Source of the DNA: Prorocentrum cordatum
Lineage: Eukaryota > Sar > Dinophyceae > Prorocentrales > Prorocentraceae
Length of the DNA: 64,000 nt
Reading direction: 5' to 3'
Assembly (NCBI GenBank): GCA_963575745.1
Contig: CAUYUJ010000359.1
Span: 489,370 to 553,369, forward strand
Numbering within the stretch: the stretch's first letter is position 1; every line of letters begins with the position of its first letter. A model generated the notes under the pieces. That model was not told the origin of the DNA. It made no database searches and saw nothing but the letters and a program-made list of their open reading frames with translations. Shown in pieces: positions 1 to 13,780 of the stretch. Made by a program: the position numbers and the translations under genes.

Positions 1-107
1 AGAGACACAGAAAACTTCTCAGAAGGCCAGAGGGCTTCTGAGAAGTCCCGCCGCCTTCTGAGAAGGCCTTCTACTGCTCACTCCCCCCCCCCCTCGCTCG
101 CCGCCGA
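1..107. mobile_element. TIR element family 1, truncated end
   Basis: This is the right-hand end of a short inverted-repeat element, cut by the window start. It carries nested cttctgagaag palindromes and ends in a C-rich run followed by ctcgctcgccgccg. The same arrangement closes the copies at 42,745-42,953 and 56,130-56,333. There is no coding capacity, so it is a non-autonomous (MITE-like) element. Confidence 0.6.
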
Positions 108-177
108 ATCGAGGACGTACGCGCCCAACCACGTACATGAACACGGCCCAGGATTGAATTCGATTAGAAACGCACGA

Positions 178-432
178 TTATGCGCCCCCGCCCTCTTGAG
201 CAGGGACCGACCGTCCTAGCATTCCTCTAGACCTACCACGACATGTTCTTAGAACCCAAAAACGCTCTAAGAGCAAAAACAATGTTCTTAGAACGTAAGC
301 CTCATGCGTTAAAACAAGATAGTCCCAGCCAGAAAGTTCAAAGAATGTTTCGTGGAAACCACAACAGGTTCTTAGAACAATGTTCGGTAGGGCTATAGGC
401 ACGCCGGGACGCTTCGCCACTGCTTGACCCTC
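178..432. repeat. dispersed element rich in gttcttagaac palindromes, copy 1
   Basis: This stretch of about 250 bp matches 34,375-34,618. Shared features are a gagcagggacc-like start, cctaccacgacatgttctt, several ttcttagaac palindromes and a ggcactgcttga-type end. The two outer parts are roughly inverted copies of each other, so it may be another non-autonomous TIR element. Positions 433-600 hold only a G-rich stretch with no gene that I can support. Confidence 0.55.
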
Positions 433-3159
433 GGCATTGCCGGGGACGCACTGAGAGGAGGGAGCGTCACATTATGGGGGGGAGGAGGGGGGGAGGGTAA
501 GGGGCATGACGCGCGCTATGGCCCTGAGGGTACAAAGACACTCTCCGTATCCCCCCCTTGCGTTGCTCTATGGAGGCGGCCAGGGGGTCCACAATGGAGC
601 AGTGCCGGGAGCATCTGTCAAGAGGTGATGTGCTTCTTTGGTGACGACTGCCATGATAGCATGCAACGAACATCTGGCGTACTCGCTCGGCACTGCGCAC
701 GTGCTGGCCTTCTGGGGAGGCGCATGGCATGGCCGCTCATACAATCCTCTTGCTGTCATCAAAACTGTCGCAACCGCATGGCGACGATGCCACATGCACA
801 AAGAAAGCAGCGCACAACAACGCATGGAGGGCAAATACTCAGACCATATTCGAGAAACCTGATATAGTCGTCTCAGACCGCAATAGGCCTCAGACACAAC
901 CAAGAGAATGAAGACGTCATCAGTCGGTTCCCGGATTGAGTTCGAACCGCAAGCAGAGAATAGCTTGACCCCACTGAAGAGAAACAGCCATCATAAACTG
1001 CAATCTCGCATCATGCCGCACTGCCGCTCGGCGAGCTGGGATTATGCATGGTCATCACCTGCATCAGATGACCGTCGTGAGAACCGCATTGAGTTCTCGT
1101 CACAGCGACGATCCTGGGCATCGTAAAATAAAAAGACCGAGCGTTCACTCGTCAACTGTGCCTTGAAACTGCCGCACTGGCTGGCAACTGTCACGATGGA
1201 ATGAAACGAGAATCAGACCAACTCGTCTCGAACCACTCATGTGCTGGACTAAAGGGCATCCCCGAGTCATGGAATGGCCGCCAACATGATCGAAGTGTTG
1301 TCATCAAATCTGACGCAACCGCATGGCAAACGATGACTCTGGCACGAAGCAAACAGCGTACGACAACGTTGGCAGGGCTACTCGTCCAGGCTACCAGACC
1401 AAATGCGAACAACATCCTGATACAGTCGTCTCAGACCACAGTGGGCCTCAGACACAACCAAGAGAACAGTGATGTTATCACTCAGAGCCCGAATTAAATT
1501 CGTATCGCAAACAGAGAGAAGGAAGCGCACGCATACCAACTCAACACCGGTTCAACGCCTCAGAAGCCAGCCAGAAATCGAAAGCTGCAATCTCGCATCA
1601 TGCCACTCTGCCGCTCGGCGAGCTGGGATTATGCATGGTCATCACCTGCATCAGATGAACGTCGTAAGAACCGCATTGAGTTCTCGTCACAGCGACGATC
1701 CTGGGCATCGTAAAACTAAATGACCGAACGTTCACTTCACAGAGCGTTCACTTCACATTGGCGCCTTGAAACTGACGCACTGGCTGGTAACTGTCACGAT
1801 GACTGAAACGAGAATCAGACCAACTCGTCTCGAGACACTCATGTACTGGACTCAAGGGCATCCCTGAGTCATGGAATAGCCACCAACAAGATCGAAGTGT
1901 TGTCACAAGGCACAAGTAAACAGCGTACGACAACGTCGGCAGAGCTACTCGTCGAGGCTATCAGACCAAATGCGAACAACATCCTGATACAGTCGTCTCA
2001 GACCACAGTGGGCCTCAGACACAGCCAAGAGAACAGTGATGTCATCACTCAGAGCCCGAATTGAATTCGTATCGCAAACAGAGAAGAAGTGCACGCATAC
2101 CATCGCAGCACTGATTCAACGCCTCAGAAGCAAACCACCAATCACAAACTGCAATCTCGCATAACGCCGCACTGCCGCTCTGCGAGCTGGGATTATGCAT
2201 GGTCATCACCTGCGTCAGATGACCGTCGTGAGAACCGCATTGAGTTCTCGTCACAGCGACGATCCTGGCCATCGTAAAATAAAAAGACCGAGCGTTCACT
2301 CGTCAACTGTGCCTTGAAACTGCCGCACTGGCTTGCAACTGTCAGGATTACTGAAACGAGAATCCGACAAACTAGTCGAAAACCACTCATGTGATGGACA
2401 ACCACACATCCCTGAGTCACGTAATGACCGCCAACAAGATCCAAGTGTTGTCATCAATACTGGCGCAACCACATGGCAACGATGACACTGGCACAAAGCA
2501 AACAGCGCACGACAACGTCGGCAGGGCCAACTGTCCAGGCTATCGGACCAAATGCGAACAACATCCTGATACAGTCGTCTCAGACCACAGTGGGCCTCAG
2601 ACACAGCCAAGAGAACTGTGATGTCATCACTCAGAGTCCGAATTGAATCTGACCAACTCGTCTCGAGCCTCCCTTGAACTGGACAACCAAGCATTCCTGA
2701 GTCGTAAAATGGCAACCAACAAAACAAAATCCAAGTGTTGTCATTAATACTGATGCAACCACAAGGCAACGATGACTCCGGCACAAGTAAACAGCGTACG
2801 ACAAAGTAACGTCGGCAGGGCTACTCGTCCAGGCTATCAGACCAAATGCGAAAAACATCCTGATACAGTCGTCTCAGACCACAGTGGGCCTCAGACACAG
2901 CCAAGAGAACAGTGATGTCATCACTCAGAGCCCGAATTGAGTTCGAATCGCAAGCAGAGACGGAAGTGCATGCATACCATCGCAGCACTGATTCAACGCC
3001 TCAGAAGCAAACCACCAATCACAAACTGCAATCTCGCATAACGCCACAAGGCCGCTCTGCGAGCTGGGATTATGCATGGTCATCACCTGCATCAGATGAC
3101 CGTCGTGAGAACCGCATTGAGTTCTTGTCACAGCGACGATCCTGGGCATCGTACGACTA

Positions 3160-4975
3160 AATCACCGAACGTTCACTTCATAACGGCGCCTTGAAACTGC
3201 CGCATGGGCTGGCAACGTCACAATGAATGAAACGGAAATCCGACCAACTCGTCTCAAACCACTCATGTGCTGGACAACCAGGCATCCCTGAGTCACGTAA
3301 TGACCGCCAATAAGATCCAAATGTTGTCATCAAGACTGACGCAACCACAAGGCATTGACGACTCCGGCACAAGTAAACAGCGTACGACAACGTCGGCAGG
3401 GCTACTATTCCAGGCTATCAGATCAAATGCGAAAAACATCCTGATACAGTCGTCTCAGACCACAGTGGGCCTCAGACACAGCCAAGAGAACAGTGATGTC
3501 ATCACTCAGAGCCCGAATTGATTTCGAATCGCAAGCAGAGAAGGAAGTTCATGCATACCATCGCAGCACAGATTCAACGACTCGAAGCCAAACAACAATC
3601 GCAAACTGCAATCTCGCATTGTGCCTCACTGCCGCTCGGCGAGCTGGGATTATGCATGGTCATCACCTGCATCAGATGACCGTCGTGAGAACCGCATTGA
3701 GTTCTCGTCACAGCGACGATCCTGGGCATCGTACGACTAAATCACCGAACGTTCACTTCACAGATCGTTCACTTCACAACGGCGCCGTGAAACTGCCGCA
3801 CTGGCTGGCAACTGTCACGATGACTGAAACGAGAATCCGACCAACTCGTCTCGAGACACTCATGTGCTGGACAACCAGGCATCCCTGAGTCATATAAGAG
3901 CCACAAGCAAGGTCGAATTGTTGTCACAAGTCACAAGTCATCACTCAGAGCCCGAATTGAATTCGAATCACAAGCAGAGGAGAAGTGCACGCATACCATC
4001 GCAACACAGGTTCAACGCATAGGAAGCAAAATACCAATCGCAAACTGTAATCCCGCATAACGCCACACTGACGCCCTGCGAGCTGGGATTATGCATGGCC
4101 ATCACCTGCGGCAGCTGACAGTCGTGAGAACCGCATTGAGTTCTCGTCACAGCGACGATCCTGGGCATCGTATGGCTAAATCACCGAACGTTCACCTATC
4201 AACGGCGCCTTGACACTGCCGCAATGGCTGGCAACTGTCACGATGCATGAAACGGGAATCTGCTCAACTCGTCTCGAGCCCCCCTTGTGCTGGACAACCA
4301 GGCATCCCTGCGTCATGAAATGGCCACCAACAAGACAAGATCGACGTGTTGTCACCTATACTGACGCAAGCACATGGCAACGATGACACTGGCACGCATA
4401 AACGGCGTACGACAACGTCTGCAGGGCTTCTAGCCCAGGCTATCAGACCAAATGCGAAAAACATCCTGATACAGTCGTCTCAGACCACAGTGGGCCTCAG
4501 ACACAGCCAAGAGAACAGTCATGCCATCACTCAGAGCCCGAGTTGAATTCGAATCGCAAACAGAGAAGGAAGTGCACGCATACCATCACAACACATATTC
4601 ACCGCCTAGGACACCAAACCAGTCGCAAACTGCAATCTGGCATCATGCCTCGCTGCCGCTCTGCGAGCTGGGATTATGCATGGTCATCACCTGCGTCAGA
4701 TGACCGTCGTGAGAACCGCATTGAATTCTCGTCACAGCGACGGGGCATCGTACGACTAAATCACCGAACGTTCACTTATCAACGGCGCCTTGGATCTGCC
4801 GCATGCCCTGGCAACTGTCGCAATGAATGAAACGGGAATCCGACAAACTAATCTCAAACCACTCATGTGCTGGACAACCAAACATCCGTGAGTCACGTAA
4901 TGGATCGAAGTGTTGTCACCTATACTGACGCAACCACATGGCGACGATGACACTGGCACGCATACACGGCGTACT
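3160..4975 (+). repeat. satellite block duplicated at 6,440-8,262 (copy 1)
   Basis: This multi-monomer block, including a truncated monomer near 3,900, is repeated about 3,288 bp downstream. The same truncation, the double gttcacttcacagatcg motif and the monomer variants all recur. It is a secondary duplication of several monomers together. Confidence 0.8.
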
Positions 4976-6439
4976 GCAACGTCTGCAGGGCTTCTAGCCC
5001 AGGCTATCAGACCAAATGCGAACAGCATCCTGATGCAGTCGTCTCAGACCACAGTGGGCCTCAGACACAGCCAAGAGAACAGTCATGTCATCACTGATAG
5101 CCCGAGTTGACTTCGAATCGCAAACAGAGAAGGAAGTGCACGCATACCATCACAACACATATTCACCGCCTAGGACACCAAACCAGTCGCAAACTGCAAT
5201 CTGGCATCATGCCTCGCTGCCGCTCTGCGAGCTGGGATTATGCATGGTCATCACCTGCGTCAGATGACCGTCGTGAGAACCGCATTGAATTCTCGTCACA
5301 GCGACGGGGCATCGTACGACTAAATCACCGAACGTTCACTTAACAAACGGCGCCTGGGATCTGCCGCATGCCCTGGCAACTGTCGCAATGAATGAAACGG
5401 GAATCCGACAAACTAATCTCAAACCACTCATGTGCTGGACAACCAAACATCCGTGAGTCACGTAATGGATCGAAGTGTTGTCACCTATACTGACGCAACC
5501 ACATGGCGACGATGACACTGGCACGCATACACGGCGTACTGCAACGTCTGCAGGGCTTCGACCAAATGCGAACAGCATCCTGATACAGTCGTCTCAGACC
5601 ACAGTGGGCCTCAGACACAGCCAAGAGAACAGTCATGTCATCACTGAGAGCCCGAATTGAATTCGAATCGCAAACAGAGAAGGAAGTGCACGCATACCAT
5701 CACAACACATATTCACCGCCTAGGACACCAAACCAGTCGCAAACTGCAATCTGGCATCATGCCTCGCTGCCGCTCTGCGAGCTGGGATTATGCATGGTCA
5801 TCACCTGCGTCAGATGACCATCGTGAGAACCGCATTGAATTCTCGTCACAGCGACGGGGCATCGTACGACTAAATCACCGAACGTTCACTTATCAACGGC
5901 GCCTTGGAACTGCCGCATGCCCTGGCAACTGTCGTAATGAATGAAACGGGAATCCGACAAACTAATCTCAAACCACTCATGTGCTGGACAACCAAACATC
6001 CGTGAGTCACGTAATGGATCGAAGTGTTGTCATCAAAACTGACGCACCCACATAGCAACGATGGCACTGGCACAAGTAAACGGCGTACGACAACGTCGGC
6101 AGGGCTACTAGTCAAGGCTATCAGACCAAATGCGAAAAACATCCTGATACAGTCGTCTCAGACCACAGTGGGCCTCAGACACAGCCAAGAGAACAGTCAT
6201 GTCATCACTCGGAGCCCGAATGGAATTCGAATCGCAAGCAGAGGAGAAGTGCACGCATACCATTGCAACACAGGTTCAACGCCTCAGAAACTCAACATAA
6301 ATCGCAAACTGCAGTCTCGCAGTATGCTTCAGTGCCGCTCTGCGAGCTGGGATTATGCATGGTCATCACCTGCATCAGATGACCGTCGTGAGAACCGCAT
6401 TGAATTCTCGTCACAGCGACGATCCTGGGCATCGTACGA

Positions 6440-8262
6440 CTAAAGCACCGAACGTTCACTTCACAACGGCGCCTTGAAACTGCCGCATGGGCTGGCAACG
6501 TCACAGTGAATGAAACGGGAATCCGACCAACTCGTCTCAAACTACTCATGTGCTGGACAACCAGGCATCCCTGAGTCACGTAATGACCGCCAATAAGATC
6601 CAAATATTGTCATCAAGACTGACGCAACCACAAGGCATTGATGACTCCGGCACAAGTAAACAGCGTACGACAACGTCGGCAGGGCTACTATTCCAGGCTA
6701 TCAGACCAAATGCGAAAAACATCCTGATACAGTCGTCTCAGACCACAGTGGGCCTCAGACACAGCCAAGAGAACAGTGATGTCATCACTCAGAGCCCGAA
6801 TTGATTTCGAATCGCAAGCAGAGAAGGAAGTGCACGCATACCATCGCAGCACAGATTCAACGACTCGGAAACCAAACAACAATCGCAAACTGCAATCTCG
6901 CATTGTGCCTCACTGCCGCTCGGCGAGCTGGGATTATGCATGGTCATCACCTGCATCAGATGACCGTCGTGAGAACCGCATTGAGTTCTCGTCACAGCGA
7001 CGATCCTGGGCATCGTACGACTAAATCACCGAACGTTCACTTCACAGATCGTTCACTTCACAACGGCGCCGTGAAACTGCCGCACTGGCTGGCAACTGTC
7101 ACGATGACTGAAACGAGAATCCGACCAACTCGTCTCGAGACACTAATGTGCTGGACAACCAGGCATCCCTGAGTCATAGAAGAGCCACAAGCAAGGTCGA
7201 ATTGTTGTCACAAGTCACAAGTCATCACTCAGAGCCCGAATTGAATTCGAATCGCAAGCAGAGGAGAAGTGCACGCATACCATCGCAACACAGGTTCAAC
7301 GCATAGGAAGCAACATACCAATCGCAAACTGTAATCCCGCATAACGCCACACTGCCGCCCTGCGAGCTGGGATTATGCATGGCCATCACCTGCGGCAGCT
7401 GACAGTCGTGAGAACCGCATTGAGTTCTCGTCACAGCGACGATCCTGGGCATCGTATGGCTAAATCACCGAACGTTCACCTATCAACGGCGCCTTGACAC
7501 TGCCGCAATGGCTGGCAACTGTCACGATGCATGAAACGGGAATCTGCTCAACTCGTCTCGAGCCCCCCTTGTGCTTGCTGGACAACCAGGCATCCCTGCG
7601 TCATGAAATGGCCACCAACAAGACAAGATCGACGTGTTGTCACCTATACTGACGCAACCACATGGCAACGATGACACTGGCACGCATAAACGGCGTACGA
7701 CAACGTCTGCAGGGCTTCTAGCCCAGGCTATCAGACCAAATGCGAAAAACATCCTGATACAGTCGTCTCAGACCACAGTGGGCCTCAGACACAGCCAAGA
7801 GAACAGTCATGTCATCACTCAGAGCCCGAGTTGAATTCGAATCGCAAACAGAGAAGGAAGTGCACGCATACCATCACTACACATATTCACCGCCTAGGAC
7901 ACCAAACCAATCGCAAACTGCAATCTGGCATCATGCCTCAGTGCCGCTCGGCGAGCTGGGATTATGCATGGTCATCACCTGCGTCAGATGACCGTCGTGA
8001 GAACCGCATTGAATTCTCGTCACAGCGACGGGGCATCGTACGACTAAATCACCGAACGTTCACTTATCAACGGCGCCTTGGATCTGCCGCATGCCCTGGC
8101 AACTGTCGCAATGAATGGAACGGGAATCCGACAAACTAATCTCAAACCACTCATGTGCTGGACAACCAAACATCCGTGAGTCACGTAATGGATCGAAGTG
8201 TTGTCACCTATACTGACGCACCCACATGGCGACGATGACACTGGCACGCATACACGGCGTAC
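6440..8262 (+). repeat. satellite block, duplicate of 3,160-4,975 (copy 2)
   Basis: Second copy of the multi-monomer block. It shares the truncated monomer near 7,190 and the variant cacgcataaacggcgtac. The two copies diverge after about 8,262, where the downstream monomer is of another type. Confidence 0.8.
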
Positions 8263-11164
8263 GACAACGTCGGCAGGGCTACTAGTCCAGGCTATCAGAC
8301 CACATGCGAAAAACATCCTGATACAGTCGTCTCAGACCACAGTGGGCCTCAGACACAGCCAAGAGAACAGTGATGTCATCACTCGGAGCCCGAATGGAAT
8401 TCGAATAACAAGCAGAGGAGAAGTGCACGCATACCATTGCAACACAGGTTCCACGCCTCAGAAACTCAACATAAATCGCAAACTGCAATCTCGCAGTATG
8501 CTTTAGTGCCGCTCGACGAGCTGGGATTATGCATGGTCATCACCTGCATCAGATGACCGTCGTGAGAACCGCATTGAATTCTCGTCACAGCGACGGGGCA
8601 TCAGACGACTAAATCACCGAACGTTCACTTATCAACGGCGACTTGGAACTGCCGCATTGCCTGGCAACTGTCACAATGAATGAAACGGGAATCCGGCAAA
8701 CTAGTCTCAAACCACTCATGTGCTGGACAATCAGGCATCCCTGAGTCATGGAATGTCTGCCAACAAGATCGCAATGTTGTCATCAATACTGGCGCAACCA
8801 CATGGCAGCGATGGCACTGGCAAAAGTAAACCGCGTACGACAACGTCGGCAGGGCCATGAGTCAAGGCTATCAGACCAAATGCGAAAAACATCCTGATAC
8901 AGTCGTCTCAGACCACAGTGGGCCTCAGACACAGCCAAGAGAACAGTCACGTCATCACTCGGAGCCCGAATTGAATTCGAATCGCAAGCAGAGAAGAAGC
9001 GCACGCATACCATCACAACACAAATTTAACGCCCCAGAAGCCAAACAGCAATCGCAAACTGCAATCTCGCATGATGCCTCAGTGCCGCTCGGCGAGCTGG
9101 GATTATGCATGGTCATCACCTGCGTCAGATGACCGTCGTGAGAACCGCATTCAGTTCTCGTCACAGCGACGGGGCATCGTACGACTAAATCACCGAGCGT
9201 TCACTTATCAACGGCGCCTTGGAACTGCCGCATGTCCTGGCAACTGTCACAATGAATGAAACGAGAATCCGACAAACTAATCTCAAAACACTCATGTGCT
9301 GGACAACCAAACATCCCTGAGTCACGTAATGGCCGCCAGCAAGATCAAAGTGTTGTCATCAAAACTGGCGCACCCACATGGCAACGATGACACTGGCACA
9401 AGTAAACGGCGTACGACAACGTCGGCAGGGCTATGAGTCAAGGCTATCAGACCAAATGCGAAAGACATCCTGATACAGTCGTCTCAGACCACAGTGGGCC
9501 TCAGACACAGCCAAGAGAACAGTGATGTCATCACTCAGAGCCCGAATTGAATTCGAATCGCAAGCAGAGACGAAGTGCACGCATACCGTCGCAATACAGG
9601 TTCAACGTCTCAGAAACCAAACAGGAATCGCAAACTGCAATCTCGCAGAACGCCGCACCATCGCTCTGCGAGCTGGGATTATGCATGGTCATCACCTGCG
9701 TCAGATGACCGTCGTGAGAACCGCATTGAGTTCTCGTCACAGCGACGGGGCATCGTACGACTAAATCACCGAACGTTGACTTATCAACGGCGACTTGAAA
9801 CCGCCGCATTGCCTGGCGACTGTCACAATGAATGAAACGGGAATCCGGCAAACTAGTCTCAAACCACTCATGTGCTGGACAATCAGGCATCCTTGAGTCA
9901 TGGAATGTCTGCCAAGAAGATCGAAATGTTGTCATCAATACTGGCGCAACCACATGGCAACGATGGCACTGGCACAAGTAAACCGCGTACGACAACGTCG
10001 GCAGGGCTATGAGTCAAGGCTATCAGACCAAATGCGAAAGACATCCTGATACAGTCGTCTCAGACCACAGTGGGCCTCAGACACAGCCAAGAGAACAGTG
10101 ATGTCATCACTCAGAGCCCGAATTGAATTCGAATCGCAAGCAGAGAAGAAGCGCACGCATACCATCGCAACACAGGTTCAACGCCTCAGAAGCCAGACAG
10201 CAATCGCAAACTGCAGTCTCGCATTATGCCTCAATGCCGCTCGGCGAGCTGGGATTATGCATGGTCATCACCTGCGTCAGATGACCGTCGTGAGAACCGC
10301 ATTCAGTTCTCGTCACAGCGACGGGGCATCGTACGACTAAATCACCGAACGTTGACTTATCAACGGCGACTTGAAACCGCCGCATTGCCTAGCGACTGTC
10401 ACAATGAATGAAACGGGAATCCGGCAAACTAGTCTCAAACCACTCATGTGCTGGACAATCAGGCATCCCTGAGTCATGGAATGTCTGCCAACAAGATCGA
10501 AATGTTGTCATCAATACTGACGCAACCACATGGCAACGATGACTCCGGCACAAGTAAACAGCGTACGACAACGTCGGCAGGGCTACTAGTCCAGGCTATC
10601 AGACCAAATGCGAAAGACATCCTGATACAGTCGTCTCAGACCACAGTGGGCCTCAGACACAGCCAAGAGAACAGTGATGTCATCACTCAGAGCCCGAATT
10701 GAATTCGAATATGAAACAGAAATAGAAAGGGCATGCAACACAGGTTCAACGCCTCAGAAGCCAAACCAATCGCGAACTGCAATCTGGCATTATGCCAGTG
10801 CCGCTCGGCGAGCTGGGATTACGCATGGTCATCACAGTCGTCAGATGACCGTCGTGAGAACCGCATTGAGTTCTCGTCACTGCGACAGGGCATCGTACGA
10901 CAAAATCACCGAGCGTTCACTTATCAACGGCACCTTGGAACTGCCGCATGGCCTGGCAATTGTCACGATGAATGAAGCGGGAATCCGACAGACTAGTCTC
11001 AAACCACTCATGTGCTGGGCAACCAGGCATCCCTGAGTCATGGAATGGCCACCAACAAAATCAAACTCCTGTCATCAAGAATGACACACCCTCATGGCAA
11101 CGATGACACCAGCACAAGTAAACGGCGTACGACGTCGTCGTCAGGGCTTATGGGCTGGCAACTG

Positions 11165-13780
11165 TCACAATGAATGGAACAAGAATATGACCATCTCGTC
11201 TCGAGCCTCCCTTGTGCTGGGCAACCAGGCATCCCTGAGATATGACATGGCCACAAACAAGACAAGATCGATGTTGTCATCAAGACTGACGCACCCACAT
11301 GGCAACGATGACACCGGCACACGTAAACGGCGTAGCACAACGTCGTCAGGGCTACTAGTCCAGGCTATCAGACCAAATGCGAAAAACATCCTGATACAGT
11401 CGTCGCAGACCACAGTGGGCCTCAGACACAGCCAAGAGAACAGTGATGTCATCACTCAGAGCCCGAATTGAATTCGAGTATTAAACATAAAAAAGGGCAT
11501 GCAACACAGGGTCAACGCCTCGGAAGCCAAACCAATTGCAAACTGCAATCTGGCATTATGCCACAGTGCCGCTCGGCGAGCTGGGATTATGCATGGTCAT
11601 CACCTGCGTCAGATGACCGTCGTGAGAACCGCATTGAGTTCTCGTCACAGCGACGATCCTGGGCATCGTACGACCAAATGACAGAACGTTCACTTATCAA
11701 CGGTGCCTTGGAACTGCCGCATGGCCTGGCAACTGTCACGATGAATGAAGCGGGAATCCGACAAACTAAGCTCAAACCACTCATGTGCTGGACAATCAGG
11801 CATCCCTGAGTCATGGAATGGCCGCCAACAATATCCAAGTGTTGTCATCAAGACTGACGCAACCACATGGCAACGATGACACCAGCACAAGTAAACGGCG
11901 TGCGACAACGTCGGCAGGGCTACTAGTCCAGGCTATCAGACCAAATGCGAAGCACATCCTGATACAGTCGTCTCAGACCACAGTGGGCCTCAGACACAGC
12001 CAAGAGAACAGTGATGTCATCACTCGGAGCCCAAATTGAATTCGAATCGCAAGCAAAGAAGGAAGTGCACGCATACCATCGCAACACGGGTTCAACGCCC
12101 TAGAAGCCAAACAGCAATCGCAAACTGCAATCTCGCATGATGCCTCAGTGCCGCTCGGCGAGCTGGGATTATGCATGGTCATCACCTGCGTCAGATGACC
12201 GTCGTGAGAACCGCATTGAGTTCTCGTCACAGCGACGGGGCATAGTACGGCTAAATCACCGAGCGTTCACTTATCAACGGCGCCTTGAAACTGCCGCACG
12301 GGCTGGCAACTGTCACAATGAATGAAACAAGAATATGACCATCTCGTCTCGAGCCTCCCTTGTGCTGGACAATCAGGCATCCCTGAGATATGAAATGGCC
12401 ACAAACAAGACAAGATCGATGTTGTCATCAAGACTGACGCAACCACATGGCAACGATGACACCGGCACAAGTAAACGGCGTACGACAACGTCGTCAGGGC
12501 TACTAGTCCAGGCTATCAGACCAAATGCGAAAAACATCCTGATACAGTCGTCTCAGACCACAGTGGGCCTCAGACACAGCCAAGAGAACAGTGATGTCAT
12601 CACTCAGAGCCCGAATTGAATTCGAATATTAAACATAAAAAAGGGCATGCAACACAGGGTCAACGCCTCGGAAGCCAAACCAATTGCAAACTGCAATCTG
12701 GCATTATGCCACAGTGCCGCTCGGCGAGCTGGGATTATGCATGGTCATCACCTGCGTCAGATGACCGTCGTGAGAACCGCATTGAGTTCTCGTCACAGCG
12801 ACGATCCTGGGCATCGTACGACCAAATGACAGAACGTTCACTTATCAACGGTGCCTTGGAACTGCCGCATGGCCTGGCAACTGTCACGATGAATGAAGCG
12901 GGAATCCGACAAACTAAGCTCAAACCACTCATGTGCTGGACAATCAGGCATCCCTGAGTCATGGAATGGCCGCCAACAAGATCCAAGTGTTGTCATCAAG
13001 ACTGACGCAACCACATGGCAACGATGACACCAGCACAAGTAAACGGCGTGCGACAACGTCGGCAGGGCTACTAGTCCAGGCTATCAGACCAAATGCGAAA
13101 AACATCCTGATACAGTCGTCTCAGACCACAGTGGGCCTCAGACACAGCCAAGAGAACAGTGATGTCAACACTCGGAGCCCAGATTGAATTCGAATCGCAA
13201 GCAGAGAAGGAAGTGCACGCATACCATCGCAACACAGGTTCAACGCCTCGGAAGCCAAACAGCAATCGCAAACTGCAGTCTCGCATTATGCCACAGTGCC
13301 GCTCGGCGAGCTGGGATTATGCATGGTCATCACCTGCGTCAGATGACCGTCGTGAGAACCGCATTGAGTTCTCGTCACAGCGACGGGACATCGAACGACT
13401 AAATCACCAAACGTTCACTTATCAACGGCCAGTTGAAACTGCCGCATGGGCTGTTAATTGTCACGATGAATGAAACAAGAATATGACCATCTCGTCTCGA
13501 GCCTCCCTTGTGCTGGACAACCAGGCATCCCTGAAGAATGAAATGGCCACCAACAAGACAAGATCGAAATGTTGTCATCAAGACTGACGCAACCAAATAG
13601 CAACGATGACACCTGCACAAATAAACAGCGTACGACAACGTCGGCAGGGCTACTAGTCCAGGCTATCAGACCACATGCGAAAAACATCCTGATACAGTCG
13701 TCGCAGACCACAGTGGATTTCAGACACAGCCAAGAGAACAGTGATGTCATCACTCAGAGCCCGAATTGAATTCGAATATT
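11165..13780 (+). repeat. dimeric higher-order satellite, about 1,148 bp period
   Basis: Two monomer types alternate. One carries tattaaacataaaaaag in place of the usual gaatcgcaagcag block; it begins at 11,479, 12,627 and 13,777. A partner motif, gaccatctcgtctcgag, occurs near 11,189, 12,337 and 13,485. The spacing of about 1,148 bp is two monomers, so this part has been amplified as dimers. Confidence 0.8.
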
